This document shows positions 33,848 to 43,643 of a stretch of 64,000 nt of DNA, one piece after another (position 1 is the stretch's first letter; each line of letters starts with the position of its first letter). Location of the stretch: NCBI RefSeq assembly GCF_025753855.1, contig NZ_JAOWPT010000005.1, positions 62,001 to 126,000 on the forward strand, read 5' to 3'. Source of the DNA: Mesorhizobium sp. ZC-5. Its GTDB lineage: Bacteria > Pseudomonadota > Alphaproteobacteria > Rhizobiales > Rhizobiaceae. The notes below the pieces were generated by a model. That model ran no database searches. It was not told where the DNA came from and saw nothing but the letters and a program-made list of their open reading frames with translations. The position numbers and the translations under genes are program-made.

Positions 33848-34996
33848 ATGGTTGTTTCGCTTTCGCGCCGTGGCGACGTCGAGCCGTTCCATGCCATGGA
33901 TATCCTTGCCGAGGCAAACCGGCTGAAGGCGCAAGGCGTGCCGGTCATCTCGATGGCGGTCGGCCAGCCATCGGATCCGGCGCCCGCGCGTGTGCTCGAA
34001 GCCGCCGCGAAAGCACTGGAGAGCGGTCGGATTGGTTATACCGACGCGCTCGGCCTGGCGGCGCTGCGCATCGCGATCGCCGCGCATTATGCGGATCACT
34101 ACGGGCTGGACATCGCGCCGAGCCGCATTGCTGTCACCACCGGCTCCTCGGCGGCGTTCAACCTTGCCTTCCTAGCGATGTTCGATCCGGGCGACCGCGT
34201 TGCGATCGCGGCACCCGGCTATCCCGCCTACCGCAACATCATGGCGGCGCTCGGCATCGAGGTGGTCGAGATCGAACTCGGCGGCGATGCTTATCTGCAT
34301 GCCGGACACATCGAGGCCGCACACCGCGTCAAGCCGCTGAAGGGCGTGCTGTTCGCCAGCCCGGCCAACCCGACCGGAGCGGTGATCCCGGCCGCGGAGC
34401 TGAAGCTGCTCGTCGAAACCGCCGAAAAGCTCGGTATCGGCGTCATTTCCGACGAGATCTATCACCGGCTGGCTTATGCCGCGCCGGACGCCACGGCGCT
34501 TGCCTACGGCAGCGGCGTCACCGTCATCAACTCATTTTCGAAATATTACTGCATGACCGGCTGGCGCATCGGCTGGATGGTGCTGCCCGAGCCGCTGGTG
34601 CGGCAGGTCGAGCGCATCGCGCAGAGCCTCTATATCTCGCCGCCCGAGTTGTCGCAGATCGCCGCGACCGAAGCGTTCAAGGCGACGCAGGAACTCGACG
34701 CGGTGAAGGCGCGCTATGCCTGGAACCGCGAATTGCTGATGAAGCGGCTGCCCGAACTCGGTTTCCCGCTGGCCGCACCTATGGATGGCGCCTTCTACGC
34801 CTTCTGCGACGTTACCCGCCACACCAACGACAGCATGGTGTTCGCGCAAAAGATGCTGGCCGAGGCCTATGTCGCGGCAACGCCCGGCCGCGACTTCGAT
34901 CCGCTTGCCGGGCACCGGACGATGCGCTTTTCCTATGCCGGTAGCCATGACGAGATGGTCGAAGCCATGGCGCGTATCGAAAACTGGCTGAAATAG
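33848..34996 (+). CDS. pyridoxal-phosphate aminotransferase, class I/II
   Basis: A 382-residue fold-type I aminotransferase. PLP-binding parts are visible: NPTGAVIP, ISDEIYHRLAYAA (Asp and Tyr) and the Schiff-base Lys in NSFSKYYCMTGWRIGWMV, then a C-terminal FSYAGSHDEMVEAMARIENWL with the carboxylate-binding Arg just before. The start is the ATG behind AAAAGG. The specificity (aspartate, aromatic or other) cannot be read by eye. It is followed by glsA at 9 bases, linking amino-group transfer with glutamate supply. Confidence 0.9.
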   Translation: MVVSLSRRGDVEPFHAMDILAEANRLKAQGVPVISMAVGQPSDPAPARVLEAAAKALESGRIGYTDALGLAALRIAIAAHYADHYGLDIAPSRIAVTTGSSAAFNLAFLAMFDPGDRVAIAAPGYPAYRNIMAALGIEVVEIELGGDAYLHAGHIEAAHRVKPLKGVLFASPANPTGAVIPAAELKLLVETAEKLGIGVISDEIYHRLAYAAPDATALAYGSGVTVINSFSKYYCMTGWRIGWMVLPEPLVRQVERIAQSLYISPPELSQIAATEAFKATQELDAVKARYAWNRELLMKRLPELGFPLAAPMDGAFYAFCDVTRHTNDSMVFAQKMLAEAYVAATPGRDFDPLAGHRTMRFSYAGSHDEMVEAMARIENWLK

Positions 34997-35005
34997 AGGG
35001 GCGGC

Positions 35006-35935
35006 ATGCCGGAACTTGAACAGGCGCTGGCGGACGTCGCCGCCGAGATGGCGGCGCGGACCGATCGTGGCGACGTTGCCACCTACATTCCGCAGCTCGG
35101 CAAGGTCGATCCGCGGAAGTTCGGCATCGCGGTCGCCACCAATGACGGGCGGGTGCTGACGGCCGGCGATGCCGACGACGTCTTCTCGATCCAGAGCATT
35201 TCCAAGGTTTTCACGCTGACGCTGGCGCTGGGCGAGGTGGGCGACGCGCTGTGGAAGCGGGTCGGACGCGAGCCGTCGGGCAATCCGTTCAACTCGATCG
35301 TGCAGCTCGAGCACGAAAACGGCATCCCGCGCAATCCGTTCATCAATGCCGGCGCGATCGTCATCTCCGACATCATGCTTGCCGGCCATCAGCCGCGCGA
35401 GACGATCGGCGAAATCGTGCGCTTCATCCGTTTTCTCGCCGACGACGACACGATCGCCATCGACCATGCGGTCGCGGCCTCCGAGCGCGCGACAGGCTTC
35501 CGCAATTTCGCCCTGGCCAACTACATGCGCTCGTTCGGAAATCTTGTGCACGCGCCGGAACTGGCGCTCGGCGTCTATTTCCACCACTGCGCCATCGCCA
35601 TGAGCTGCCGCCAGCTCGCCATGGCGGGACGGTTTCTAGCCAATGCGGGCCGGCATCCGGAAACCGGGCATTCCGTCGTTTCGGCGGAGCGGGCTCGCCG
35701 CATCGCCGCGCTGATGCTGACCTGCGGCCACTATGACGGCTCCGGCGATTTCGCCTTCCGCGTCGGCATTCCCGGCAAGAGCGGCGTCGGCGGCGGCATA
35801 ATGGGCATCGTGCCGGGTGTCGCGTCTATGGCCGTGTGGTCGCCCGGGCTCAATGCCAACGGTAACTCGAAGCTCGGCTCGATCGCGCTGGAGAAACTGG
35901 CGAAGGCGATGAACTGGTCGATCTTCGCGCCATAA
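35006..35935 (+). CDS. glsA: glutaminase
   Basis: A 309-residue serine-dependent glutaminase (beta-lactamase-like fold) that hydrolyses Gln to Glu and ammonia. Diagnostic blocks are [42 protein letters not shown] with the S-x-x-K nucleophile pair, [51 protein letters not shown] and [15 protein letters not shown]. Length is typical. The stop lies 9 bases after the aminotransferase start-to-end unit, so the two are likely one transcript, ending before the rne terminator. Confidence 0.93.
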   Translation: MPELEQALADVAAEMAARTDRGDVATYIPQLGKVDPRKFGIAVATNDGRVLTAGDADDVFSIQSISKVFTLTLALGEVGDALWKRVGREPSGNPFNSIVQLEHENGIPRNPFINAGAIVISDIMLAGHQPRETIGEIVRFIRFLADDDTIAIDHAVAASERATGFRNFALANYMRSFGNLVHAPELALGVYFHHCAIAMSCRQLAMAGRFLANAGRHPETGHSVVSAERARRIAALMLTCGHYDGSGDFAFRVGIPGKSGVGGGIMGIVPGVASMAVWSPGLNANGNSKLGSIALEKLAKAMNWSIFAP

Positions 35936-35954
35936 CTGTCCGCGTTCGAGGTGC

Positions 35955-36003
35955 GGTCAAAAAAATGAAAATCCCGTGCTATCTGTTTGAAAGCGCGGGA
36001 TTT
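35955..36003 (-). terminator. Rho-independent terminator of rne
   Basis: An 11-bp stem AAATCCCGTGC / GCGCGGGATTT (35969-36003, one G-T pair) is followed on the minus strand by TCATTTTTTTGACCG. It lies 24 bases past the rne stop codon; the plus strand lacks a T-tract. Confidence 0.8.
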
Positions 36004-36026
36004 CTGTTCGTTTCAAGAGCCAGGTT

Positions 36027-38951
36027 CTAGAAAAAGCTCTTGCGTTGCCACCAACCAGCCTTTTTGGGCTTGGCTTCCTCGTCGCTGGCGGCGGTCGACG
36101 AGACGACCGGCACCGGCGGCGCGTCGCTTGGCTTCGGCTCGGCCTTTCGCCTTGTGGCACGCTGGCGGGGCTTTGCTTCTTCCGCGACCGGCTCGGCAGC
36201 GGCTGGGGCAGGTTCCGGTTCGATCGCAATCGGTTCAGCCGCCGACTCGGCCGACACAACCTCAGCCACCGCCGCTGCAGCAGCAGCTTCCGCTTCGGCC
36301 TTTTTCGATTTGGCGGTGCGGCGCGGCTTCTTCGGCTTTTCGACGGGCGTCTCTTCGGCGGTCGGCGCCGGCTCGGCTTCGATCACGATGGCCTCTACGG
36401 TTTCAACCTCCGAATCGGCGGAGATTTCCCCCGCTTCTTCACCCGCCGCCTCGTCTTTGCGGTTGCGCTTGCCGCCGCGCTTGCCGCGCCGGCGCTTCTT
36501 GTGGTCGCCGGCCGCATCCTCGCCGGAATCCTGCGCCTCGAGGGTTTCGGCAGAACCGGCTTCAATGGCGGTGTTCTCTGCTTCATCGTTGCCGGGTGCC
36601 GCGGTTGCTACCGAGGCACCTTCATTCGGCGCTGCGTGTTCGCGTTCCCGGTCGCGATCACGCCCGCCACGCCGCCGCCGGCGCCGCTTGCGCTTGTGAT
36701 CATGACCCCGGTCGCCTTCTTCGCCGCGATGTTCGGGGCGGGCGGGGCGCTCGACAGCCTCGACGATTGCTTCGTCCTCCTCCTCGACCACTTCGATCTC
36801 GTCTGTTTCGTCCGGCTCGATTTCGGGAGTTGCGGGCGCCAGCAAGGCCTCGGTCCAGCCGGCCGGCTTTTCGGCGAGTGCGCCACGGAAGATCGCATAG
36901 TGCTGCGAACCGACAGTCTCGTCGGGCTCAAGCGTTATGGTCACCGCAAAGCGCGTCTCCAGTTCGACCAGCTTGGCGCGCTTGTGGTTGAGCACGTACA
37001 TCGCGGTGGCGGCCGGCGTGCGCACGGTGATGTGGCTGCGCGAATCCTTCAGCAGGAATTCCTCGATCGCTCGCACCACGAGCAGCGCCACCGACGAATC
37101 CGACCGCACATGGCCGGTGCCGCCGCAATGCGGACAGGGCTTCATGGTCGATTCGAGCACGCTGGCGCGGATGCGCTGGCGCGACATCTCCAAGAGGCCG
37201 AAATGCGAGATGCGGCCGACCTGAATGCGGGCGCGGTCGTTCTTGAGGTGATCCTTCAGCCGCTTCTCGACGGAGCGGTTGTTGCGGTTCTCCTCCATGT
37301 CGATGAAGTCGATGACGATCAGGCCGGCAAGGTCGCGGAGCCTGAGCTGGCGGGCGACTTCCTCGGCCGCCTCCAGGTTGGTCTGCAGCGCGGTGTCCTC
37401 GATCGAATGCTCCTTGGTGGAGCGGCCGGAGTTGACGTCGATCGACACCAGCGCTTCGGTCTGGTTGATGATGATGTAGCCCCCGCTCTTCAGCGTCACC
37501 TGCGGCTGCAGCATGCGGTCGAGCTGTGCCTCGATGCCGTTGCGGGCAAAGATCGGCGTGGTGTCGCGGTAGGGCTGAACCACCTTGGCGTGGCTCGGCA
37601 TCAGCATGCGCATGAAGTCCTTCGCTTCGCGATAGCCTTCATCGCCGGCGACAAGCACCTCGTCGATGTCCTTGTTGTAGAGATCGCGGACCGAACGCTT
37701 GATCAGGCTGCCTTCCTCGTAGACGAGGGAAGGGGCCGTGGACTGCAGCGTCGTGTTGCGAACGGTTTCCCACATCCGCATCAGGTACTCGTAGTCGCGC
37801 TTGATCTCGGCCTTGGTGCGGCTTTCGCCGGCGGTGCGCAGGATGACGCCCATGCCCTGAGGCACAGCGAGATCCTGGACGACCTCCTTGAGCCGTTTGC
37901 GGTCCTGGGCGTTGGTGATCTTGCGGGAAATGCCGCCGCCACGCGCCGTGTTCGGCATCAGCACCGAATAACGGCCGGCGAGCGACAGGTAGGTGGTCAG
38001 CGCGGCGCCCTTGTTGCCGCGCTCTTCCTTGACGACCTGGACCAGCAGGATCTGCCGGCGTTTGATAACTTCCTGGATCTTGTAGTTGCGTCGCGCCGGC
38101 TTGCGGCGGTTGCGCACTTCTTCAAGCGCGTCCTCGGCGCCGACCGACTCGACCTCGTGGTCGTCGCCGTGCGAGCCATGGACTTCCTCGATGACACCGC
38201 GAGCCTCGCTCTCTGAGGCTTCGGCGTCGGTCTTGCTGTCGGGCACAGGCTCGGAGATGACGTCGGCATCGATCGCCGCAGCCATCGACGTCGGGCCACG
38301 CCCCTCGTTTTCGTCGCTGCCGGACTGATCGTCCGATTCTTCACTGGCTTCGGCCTCCGGAGACGCTTCCTGCTGAGGTGTTTCAGCCTGTGCAGCCTCC
38401 GATTCGTCGGATGCCGTTGCCTGGCTCGTCCCGACCGCGTCTTCGCTGCCGCTCGCCTCGACATCGTCGCTGGCTGCAGCTTCGGTTTCCTGTCCGGCTG
38501 TCTCTTCCGCCTCGTCGCCGGCGTTATCGCCATTGGCATCGTTGGCGCGGTGCTCGTCGCGGCCGCGGTTCTTGCCACCGCGCCGCCGCCGCCGGTTGTT
38601 GCTGCTGCGGTTGCGGTCCTGCCGCTCTTCGCCGTCACTGTCCTCGTCGTCTTCGGCTTCCGCCTCTTCGGCTTCGGCACGCAGCAGCGCCTGACGGTCG
38701 GCGACCGGAATCTGGTAGTAGTCGGGATGGATTTCGCTGAAGGCAAGGAAACCGTGACGGTTCCCGCCATATTCGACAAAGGCGGCCTGAAGGGACGGTT
38801 CGACGCGGGTTACGCGGGCGAGATAGATGTTTCCTTTAAGCTGCTTCTTGTCCTGTGATTCAAAATCGAATTCTTCGATACGGTTACCGCGAACGACGAC
38901 AACCCGTGTTTCCTCCGGGTGGGAGGCGTCTATAAGCATTTTGTTGGGCAT
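36027..38951 (-). CDS. rne: ribonuclease E
   Basis: A 974-residue RNase E of the alphaproteobacterial type. The S1 RNA-binding domain starts at residue ~37 and is interrupted by a ~200-residue acidic, Arg- and Glu-rich insertion (about residues 95-295) as in other rhizobial RNase E; it resumes at RRNYKIQEVIKRRQILLVQVVKEERGNKG. The catalytic 5'-sensor and DNase I-like parts follow (SIDVNSGR with the metal Asp), then the Zn-link CPHCGGTGH near residue 605. The C-terminal ~250 residues are disordered with basic KRKRRRRRRG and RGKRGGKRNRK tracts for RNA and degradosome partners. It initiates mRNA decay and processes rRNA/tRNA precursors. Confidence 0.95.
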   Translation of the reverse strand: MPNKMLIDASHPEETRVVVVRGNRIEEFDFESQDKKQLKGNIYLARVTRVEPSLQAAFVEYGGNRHGFLAFSEIHPDYYQIPVADRQALLRAEAEEAEAEDDEDSDGEERQDRNRSSNNRRRRRGGKNRGRDEHRANDANGDNAGDEAEETAGQETEAAASDDVEASGSEDAVGTSQATASDESEAAQAETPQQEASPEAEASEESDDQSGSDENEGRGPTSMAAAIDADVISEPVPDSKTDAEASESEARGVIEEVHGSHGDDHEVESVGAEDALEEVRNRRKPARRNYKIQEVIKRRQILLVQVVKEERGNKGAALTTYLSLAGRYSVLMPNTARGGGISRKITNAQDRKRLKEVVQDLAVPQGMGVILRTAGESRTKAEIKRDYEYLMRMWETVRNTTLQSTAPSLVYEEGSLIKRSVRDLYNKDIDEVLVAGDEGYREAKDFMRMLMPSHAKVVQPYRDTTPIFARNGIEAQLDRMLQPQVTLKSGGYIIINQTEALVSIDVNSGRSTKEHSIEDTALQTNLEAAEEVARQLRLRDLAGLIVIDFIDMEENRNNRSVEKRLKDHLKNDRARIQVGRISHFGLLEMSRQRIRASVLESTMKPCPHCGGTGHVRSDSSVALLVVRAIEEFLLKDSRSHITVRTPAATAMYVLNHKRAKLVELETRFAVTITLEPDETVGSQHYAIFRGALAEKPAGWTEALLAPATPEIEPDETDEIEVVEEEDEAIVEAVERPARPEHRGEEGDRGHDHKRKRRRRRRGGRDRDREREHAAPNEGASVATAAPGNDEAENTAIEAGSAETLEAQDSGEDAAGDHKKRRRGKRGGKRNRKDEAAGEEAGEISADSEVETVEAIVIEAEPAPTAEETPVEKPKKPRRTAKSKKAEAEAAAAAAVAEVVSAESAAEPIAIEPEPAPAAAEPVAEEAKPRQRATRRKAEPKPSDAPPVPVVSSTAASDEEAKPKKAGWWQRKSFF

Positions 38952-39099
38952 TATTTCTTATCTCCACGGCAGCCGCCAACAAGGGCAAGCGGGCTGATAC
39001 GCCCCGCCTTGCACCTGTCTGGAAATGCGTGCCGGACAATTGAGGGTTCGCCGGCCGCTGCCGTGGCGCGATCGACAGACCGCCCGCCGCCACAATGGC

Positions 39100-39241
39100 G
39101 CGGGAATATCCGGTCTTGTCCATGATCGCGCTTGAAGCCATCGCGTAACCTTGCAGAACCATTACAACCAAGGCCCGGACATCCGGACCAGCTATTTTGC
39201 TCTTACAGAGCCGGCGCGGGAGTGCCGTCCCGGCCGTTTTT
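39100..39241 (+). ncRNA. orphan terminator and possible small RNA between rne and the amidase gene
   Basis: The 634-base gap (38952-39585) between divergent rne and amidase holds no gene. On the plus strand GCTCT-TAC-AGAGC (39199-39211) is followed by a bulged 8-bp stem (39213-39235) and GTTTTTCC (39236-39243), a fair terminator with no plus-strand gene before it. An antisense or intergenic sRNA against the rne leader is possible; the 5' end is unknown. The rest of the gap is probably the long 5' leader of rne, which is often autoregulatory, and the amidase promoter. Confidence 0.3.
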
Positions 39242-39585
39242 CCTCACCTAAGGGTTTCCAACTCACGGGAAACGCCTTGAAGAAATCCTTCGGAAACACC
39301 CGTGCCGATCGCAACCTGCGATTGGAACCGAGTTTTCGTCGCCAGACATGAAAGAGGTACGGCGGTGCGGACCGGTTCCGAGCATTGCGGTGATCCAATG
39401 TCGCTTTTATGATTTGCAGGCCTTTATGGCAACCCTGTTTTCGATGCCGGCAAAACACGCGTTCCCTCACGTCATATGGGCACGAAAGGGTTGGTTAACC
39501 ATAAGAAGCTACGAGTTGTTAATCGCCGCCGTGGCCGTTCTGTCGTATGCTGGCATGAGTCGAGCGAAAGGGGCGGTTCGAGTGT

Positions 39586-40845
39586 ATGGAAACGCGTAAT
39601 GGATGGGCTGATTTGACCGACAAGGCCAGTTTTTCCGGCATCTGGTTCCATGCCGTCCTGTGCGGTTTCCTTCTCGCGCTCTTTGTCTCCCTGCCGTTGC
39701 GGGCAAGTGCGGCGCCGCTCGAGGCCAAAGCCTACAAGATGGCGGGCGACGCTACCCACATGCGCATCGTCATGCAGTTTGACCGCGAGCCCGATCCGCG
39801 CTGGTTCCTGCTGCGCGGACCACACCGGCTGGTGATAGACCTGCCGGAAACCAACTTTTCCGTCGACGCGCGCGAGTTGAAGGCGCGCGGCCTGGTCGCC
39901 GGCGTGCGGTTCGGCAATGTGGGCGAGGGGCGCTCGCGGCTGATCCTTTCGGCGAAAGGCCCATTCGCGGTCGAGCGCGTCGAAGTGCTGGAAAACGAAA
40001 AGTCCGAGGGCTATCGGCTGGTCGCCGATATCGCTGCATCGTCCGAACGGGTGTTCGACGAGGCACTGGCGGAGCAGACGCAGACCACGGGATCGACGCA
40101 GGCGACCAAAAAGACGGACCGGCTTGGCCAGATGGCGCCGCGCGCCGCGGGCAAACGCTTCACTATTGTCATCGATCCTGGCCATGGCGGCATCGATGGC
40201 GGCGCCGAGGGCGTCAACGGCGCCGTCGAGAAATCCGTCACTCTGGCGTTTGCCACGGAGCTGAAGAAAAAGCTCGAGCAAACAGGCCCTTACAACGTGT
40301 TCCTGACGCGCGAGAAGGACGAGTTCCTGCGCCTGGACGAGCGCGTCCGCATCGCCCGGCAGCACGAGGCCGACCTGTTCATCTCGATCCACGCCGATAC
40401 GATTCGGCTGAAAGGCATCCGCGGCGCCACCGTCTACACGGTTTCCGACAAGGCCTCCGACGCCGAAGCCGCGGCGCTCGCGGTGCGCGAGAACCTTTCC
40501 GATGAACTGGCCGGCATCGAGATCGAGGAAGAGAATCACGAGGTGGCCGACATCCTGGTCGACCTCATCCGCCGCGAGACGCACACATTCTCGATGCGGT
40601 TCGCTCGTTCGCTGGTTGGCGAACTGTCGACCGCGGTGGAACTGATCAACAATCCGCATCGTTCGGCCGGCTTCAAGGTGCTGAGAGCGCCCGATGTCCC
40701 TTCAGTGCTGGTCGAGCTTGGCTATCTTTCCAACGCAAAGGACGAAGCGCAGCTTCTCGATCCCGACTGGCGCGGCAAGGCGGCCGAACGCATCTCCGCG
40801 GCGGTCGAATTATTTGCCACCGAAAGAACCGGTACGGGCGGGTAG
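39586..40845 (+). CDS. N-acetylmuramoyl-L-alanine amidase (AMIN + Amidase_3)
   Basis: A 419-residue exported cell-wall amidase. A signal/anchor segment (about residues 17-44) precedes an AMIN domain (residues ~48-150, KAYKMAGDATHMRIVMQFDREPDPRWFLLRGPHRLVIDLP) and the Zn amidase domain: FTIVIDPGHGGIDGGAEG (first His), VTLAFATELKKKLE, DLFISIHADTIRLKGIRGATVYT (second His) and a Glu in VLVELGYLSN. It splits peptide stems from glycan strands during division. Start uncertain among early GTG/ATG codons. Divergent from rne and followed by the PBP1A gene on the same strand. Confidence 0.92.
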   Translation: METRNGWADLTDKASFSGIWFHAVLCGFLLALFVSLPLRASAAPLEAKAYKMAGDATHMRIVMQFDREPDPRWFLLRGPHRLVIDLPETNFSVDARELKARGLVAGVRFGNVGEGRSRLILSAKGPFAVERVEVLENEKSEGYRLVADIAASSERVFDEALAEQTQTTGSTQATKKTDRLGQMAPRAAGKRFTIVIDPGHGGIDGGAEGVNGAVEKSVTLAFATELKKKLEQTGPYNVFLTREKDEFLRLDERVRIARQHEADLFISIHADTIRLKGIRGATVYTVSDKASDAEAAALAVRENLSDELAGIEIEEENHEVADILVDLIRRETHTFSMRFARSLVGELSTAVELINNPHRSAGFKVLRAPDVPSVLVELGYLSNAKDEAQLLDPDWRGKAAERISAAVELFATERTGTGG

Positions 40846-41052
40846 GCGGGACAACCGCACGTCGTACAAATCGTTGCGCGCGCACCACAGTTCGTGATTT
40901 AATCGCATTGAATCGGAAGGCTTCTCGATGCTGCCGCATTTTGCCCACAACGGCGCGACAAGAGTTGACCTCTACAGATCGGAATGTTTCCGGTGGCGCG
41001 CAGCCGCTGCCACAATTTTGGCGGGAACCCCGATTTTTGCACTGGAGCGGGC

Positions 41053-43500
41053 ATGATACGGCTAATCGGCTATTTCTTCGGCATCGGCGTGATGCTGGCG
41101 CTGCTTGTTGCGGCGGGCGCCGGCATCTATGTCAGCAGCCTGACCAAGGATTTGCCAGATTACGAGGTGCTCGCAAAATACGAGCCGCCGGTGACGACAC
41201 GCGTCCACGCTTCGGATGGCGCGCTCATGGGCGAGTTCGCACGTGAGCGGCGCCTTTACCTGCCGATCCAGGCGGTGCCGGATCGCGTCAAGGCGGCCTT
41301 CCTCTCGGCCGAGGACAAGAATTTCTACAACCACCCGGGCGTGGACATAACCGGCCTGTTCCGGGCGGTGGTGACCAATTTCCAGAACATGGGCTCCGGA
41401 CGCCGGCCGGTCGGCGCCTCGACAATCACCCAGCAGGTCGCGAAAAACTTCCTGCTTTCTTCCAACCAGACCTACGACCGCAAGATCCGCGAGATGATTC
41501 TCGCCTTCCGCATCGAGCAGGCCTATTCCAAGGACCGCATCCTCGAACTCTACGTGAACGAGATCTTCTTCGGGCTCGGCGCTTACGGTGTCGCCGGCGC
41601 GGCACTTACCTATTTCGACAAGTCGGTCAACGAACTGACGCTTTCGGAGGCGGCCTATCTGGCAGCGCTGCCGAAAGGCCCGTCCAACTATCATCCGTTC
41701 AAATACACCGACCGGGCGATCGAGCGGCGCAACTGGGTGATCGACCAGATGGTCGACAACGGCTATGCGACCCGCGAGGAAGGCGAGAAGGCAAAGGCCG
41801 AGGGGCTCGGCGTTTCGCCCCGCCGCAACGGAAACTACCTGTTCGCCGGTGAGTACTTCACCGAAGAAGTCCGCCGCGAACTCATTTCGCGCTACGGCGA
41901 AGATGCGCTGTACGAAGGCGGGCTGTCGGTGCGCACGACGCTCGACCCGAAGCTGCAACTGATGGCCCGCAAAGCGCTGCAGAACGGCCTGATCAAGTTC
42001 GACCGCCTGCGCGGCTATCGCGGTCCGAAGGAAAGCATTGACATTTCAGGCGACTGGGGCGAGGCGCTCGGCAAGGTCAAGGGGCTCAGCGACGTTCCCG
42101 AGTGGCAGTTGGCTGTCGTTCTCGACAGTTCGGCGGAAGGCCTGACGGTCGGGTTGCAGCCACAGCGGGAAGTATCCGGCGCCCTCAAGGCCGAACGCGA
42201 CCAGGGCACGGTCTCGCAGGAGGACATGAGCTGGGCCATGCGCCATGTGGTAAACGGCCAGCGGGTGAAGGCAAAGTCGCCCGCCGACGTGCTCAAGCCG
42301 GGTGATGTCGTGTTCGTCGAGAAGAAGGAAGGCAGCGCCTACATGCTGCGTCAGCCGCCGGAGGTTTCGGGCGGACTGGTCGCCATGGATCCGCACACCG
42401 GCCGCGTCCTGGCGATGGTCGGCGGCTTCTCCTATGCAGACTCCGAATTCAACCGCGCCACGCAGGCCTATCGCCAGCCCGGTTCCTCGTTCAAGCCATT
42501 CGTCTACGCGGCTGCCCTCGACAATGGCTATACTCCGGCGTCGGTGGTCATGGACGGACCGATCACCATCACCCAGGGCAACACCGTGTGGTCGCCGAAG
42601 AACTACGACGGCAAGCCCGGCGGCCCGTCGACCTTGCGCACCGGCATCGAGCGGTCGCGCAACCTGATGACCGTGCGCCTTGCCAACGACATGGGCATGC
42701 CGCTGGTCGTCGAATATGCCGAGCGCTTTGGCGTCTACGACAAGCTGGCGCCCTATCTGCCGATGGCGCTGGGCTCGGGTGAAACCACCGTCATGCGCAT
42801 GGTTTCCGCCTATTCAGTGATGGCCAACGGCGGCAAGCAGATCCACCCGTCGCTGATCGACCGTATCCAGGATCGTTACGGCAAGACGGTGTTCAAGCAC
42901 GACGAACGGGCCTGCGACAATTGCAATGCGCAGAGCTGGTCCAATCAGGCGGAGCCGGAACTCGTCGACAATGCCGAGCAGGTGCTCGACCCGATGACCG
43001 CCTACCAGATCACCTCGATGATGGAAGGCGTGGTGACCAGGGGTACCGCGGTGACCGTTTCGGAACTCGGCCGTCCCATTGCCGGCAAGACCGGAACAAC
43101 AAACGACGAAAAGGACGCGTGGTTCATGGGCTATACGCCCAATCTCGTGGTCGGCCTCTATATGGGCTACGACCAGCCGCAGACGCTGGGCAAGGGCTCG
43201 ACCGGCGGCGGCCTCGCGGCGCCGATCTTCAAGGAATTCATGGCGCAAGCGCTGAAGGACACGCCGGTCGTCAACTTCAAGGTGCCGGAAGGCATGAAGC
43301 TCATCGCCATCAACCGCAAGACCGGCATGCAGGCGCATGAAGGCGACGCTGGCGTGATCATGGAAGCCTTCAAGCCAGGCACCGGTCCGGCGGACAGCTA
43401 CTGGGTCATCGGCGGCGAAGAAGTCGCCAGCCAGGGCCGTGAAGCCATCTCGCCACAGGCCAACAAGGCGATCCAGTCGGGCGGCGGCGGCCTCTACTGA
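41053..43500 (+). CDS. mrcA: penicillin-binding protein 1A
   Basis: An ~815-residue bifunctional class A PBP. It has one N-terminal transmembrane helix (about residues 3-25), a glycosyltransferase domain with VKAAFLSAEDKNFYNHPGVDITG and ASTITQQVAKNFLLS (catalytic Glu region), an OB-like insertion typical of PBP1A, and a transpeptidase domain with SxxK in PGSSFKPFVYAAALD, SRNLMTVR and KTGTTNDEKDAWF. It polymerises and cross-links peptidoglycan. The start at 41053 (GAGCGGGC upstream) is preferred over an earlier codon. Amidase upstream and prfB downstream on the same strand. Confidence 0.95.
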   Translation: MIRLIGYFFGIGVMLALLVAAGAGIYVSSLTKDLPDYEVLAKYEPPVTTRVHASDGALMGEFARERRLYLPIQAVPDRVKAAFLSAEDKNFYNHPGVDITGLFRAVVTNFQNMGSGRRPVGASTITQQVAKNFLLSSNQTYDRKIREMILAFRIEQAYSKDRILELYVNEIFFGLGAYGVAGAALTYFDKSVNELTLSEAAYLAALPKGPSNYHPFKYTDRAIERRNWVIDQMVDNGYATREEGEKAKAEGLGVSPRRNGNYLFAGEYFTEEVRRELISRYGEDALYEGGLSVRTTLDPKLQLMARKALQNGLIKFDRLRGYRGPKESIDISGDWGEALGKVKGLSDVPEWQLAVVLDSSAEGLTVGLQPQREVSGALKAERDQGTVSQEDMSWAMRHVVNGQRVKAKSPADVLKPGDVVFVEKKEGSAYMLRQPPEVSGGLVAMDPHTGRVLAMVGGFSYADSEFNRATQAYRQPGSSFKPFVYAAALDNGYTPASVVMDGPITITQGNTVWSPKNYDGKPGGPSTLRTGIERSRNLMTVRLANDMGMPLVVEYAERFGVYDKLAPYLPMALGSGETTVMRMVSAYSVMANGGKQIHPSLIDRIQDRYGKTVFKHDERACDNCNAQSWSNQAEPELVDNAEQVLDPMTAYQITSMMEGVVTRGTAVTVSELGRPIAGKTGTTNDEKDAWFMGYTPNLVVGLYMGYDQPQTLGKGSTGGGLAAPIFKEFMAQALKDTPVVNFKVPEGMKLIAINRKTGMQAHEGDAGVIMEAFKPGTGPADSYWVIGGEEVASQGREAISPQANKAIQSGGGGLY

Positions 43501-43517
43501 AGTCAACGCATTCATCG

Positions 43518-43546
43518 AACGGGCGGGTGCGCTGCATCCGCCCGTT
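43518..43546 (+). terminator. probable terminator after mrcA
   Basis: A 9-bp stem AACGGGCGG / CCGCCCGTT with an 11-base loop follows the mrcA stop by 18 bases and is followed by TGCCTTTCC. The T-tract is weak, so termination may be partial and prfB may be reached by read-through. Confidence 0.5.
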
Positions 43547-43643
43547 TGCCTTTCCACTGTTTCCTTTACACGCGGGAGCGGCGTCCCTATGTTCCGCGCC
43601 GGCCAACGATCCCGCCATTCAATTCAGGAAGAAAAAACCTGCC

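Noticed and set aside
36045-38216. A 723-codon plus-strand open frame opposite rne
   Set aside because: It is antisense to the well-supported RNase E gene, has no family motifs, and the low-complexity His/Arg/Gly content reflects the rne coding frame.
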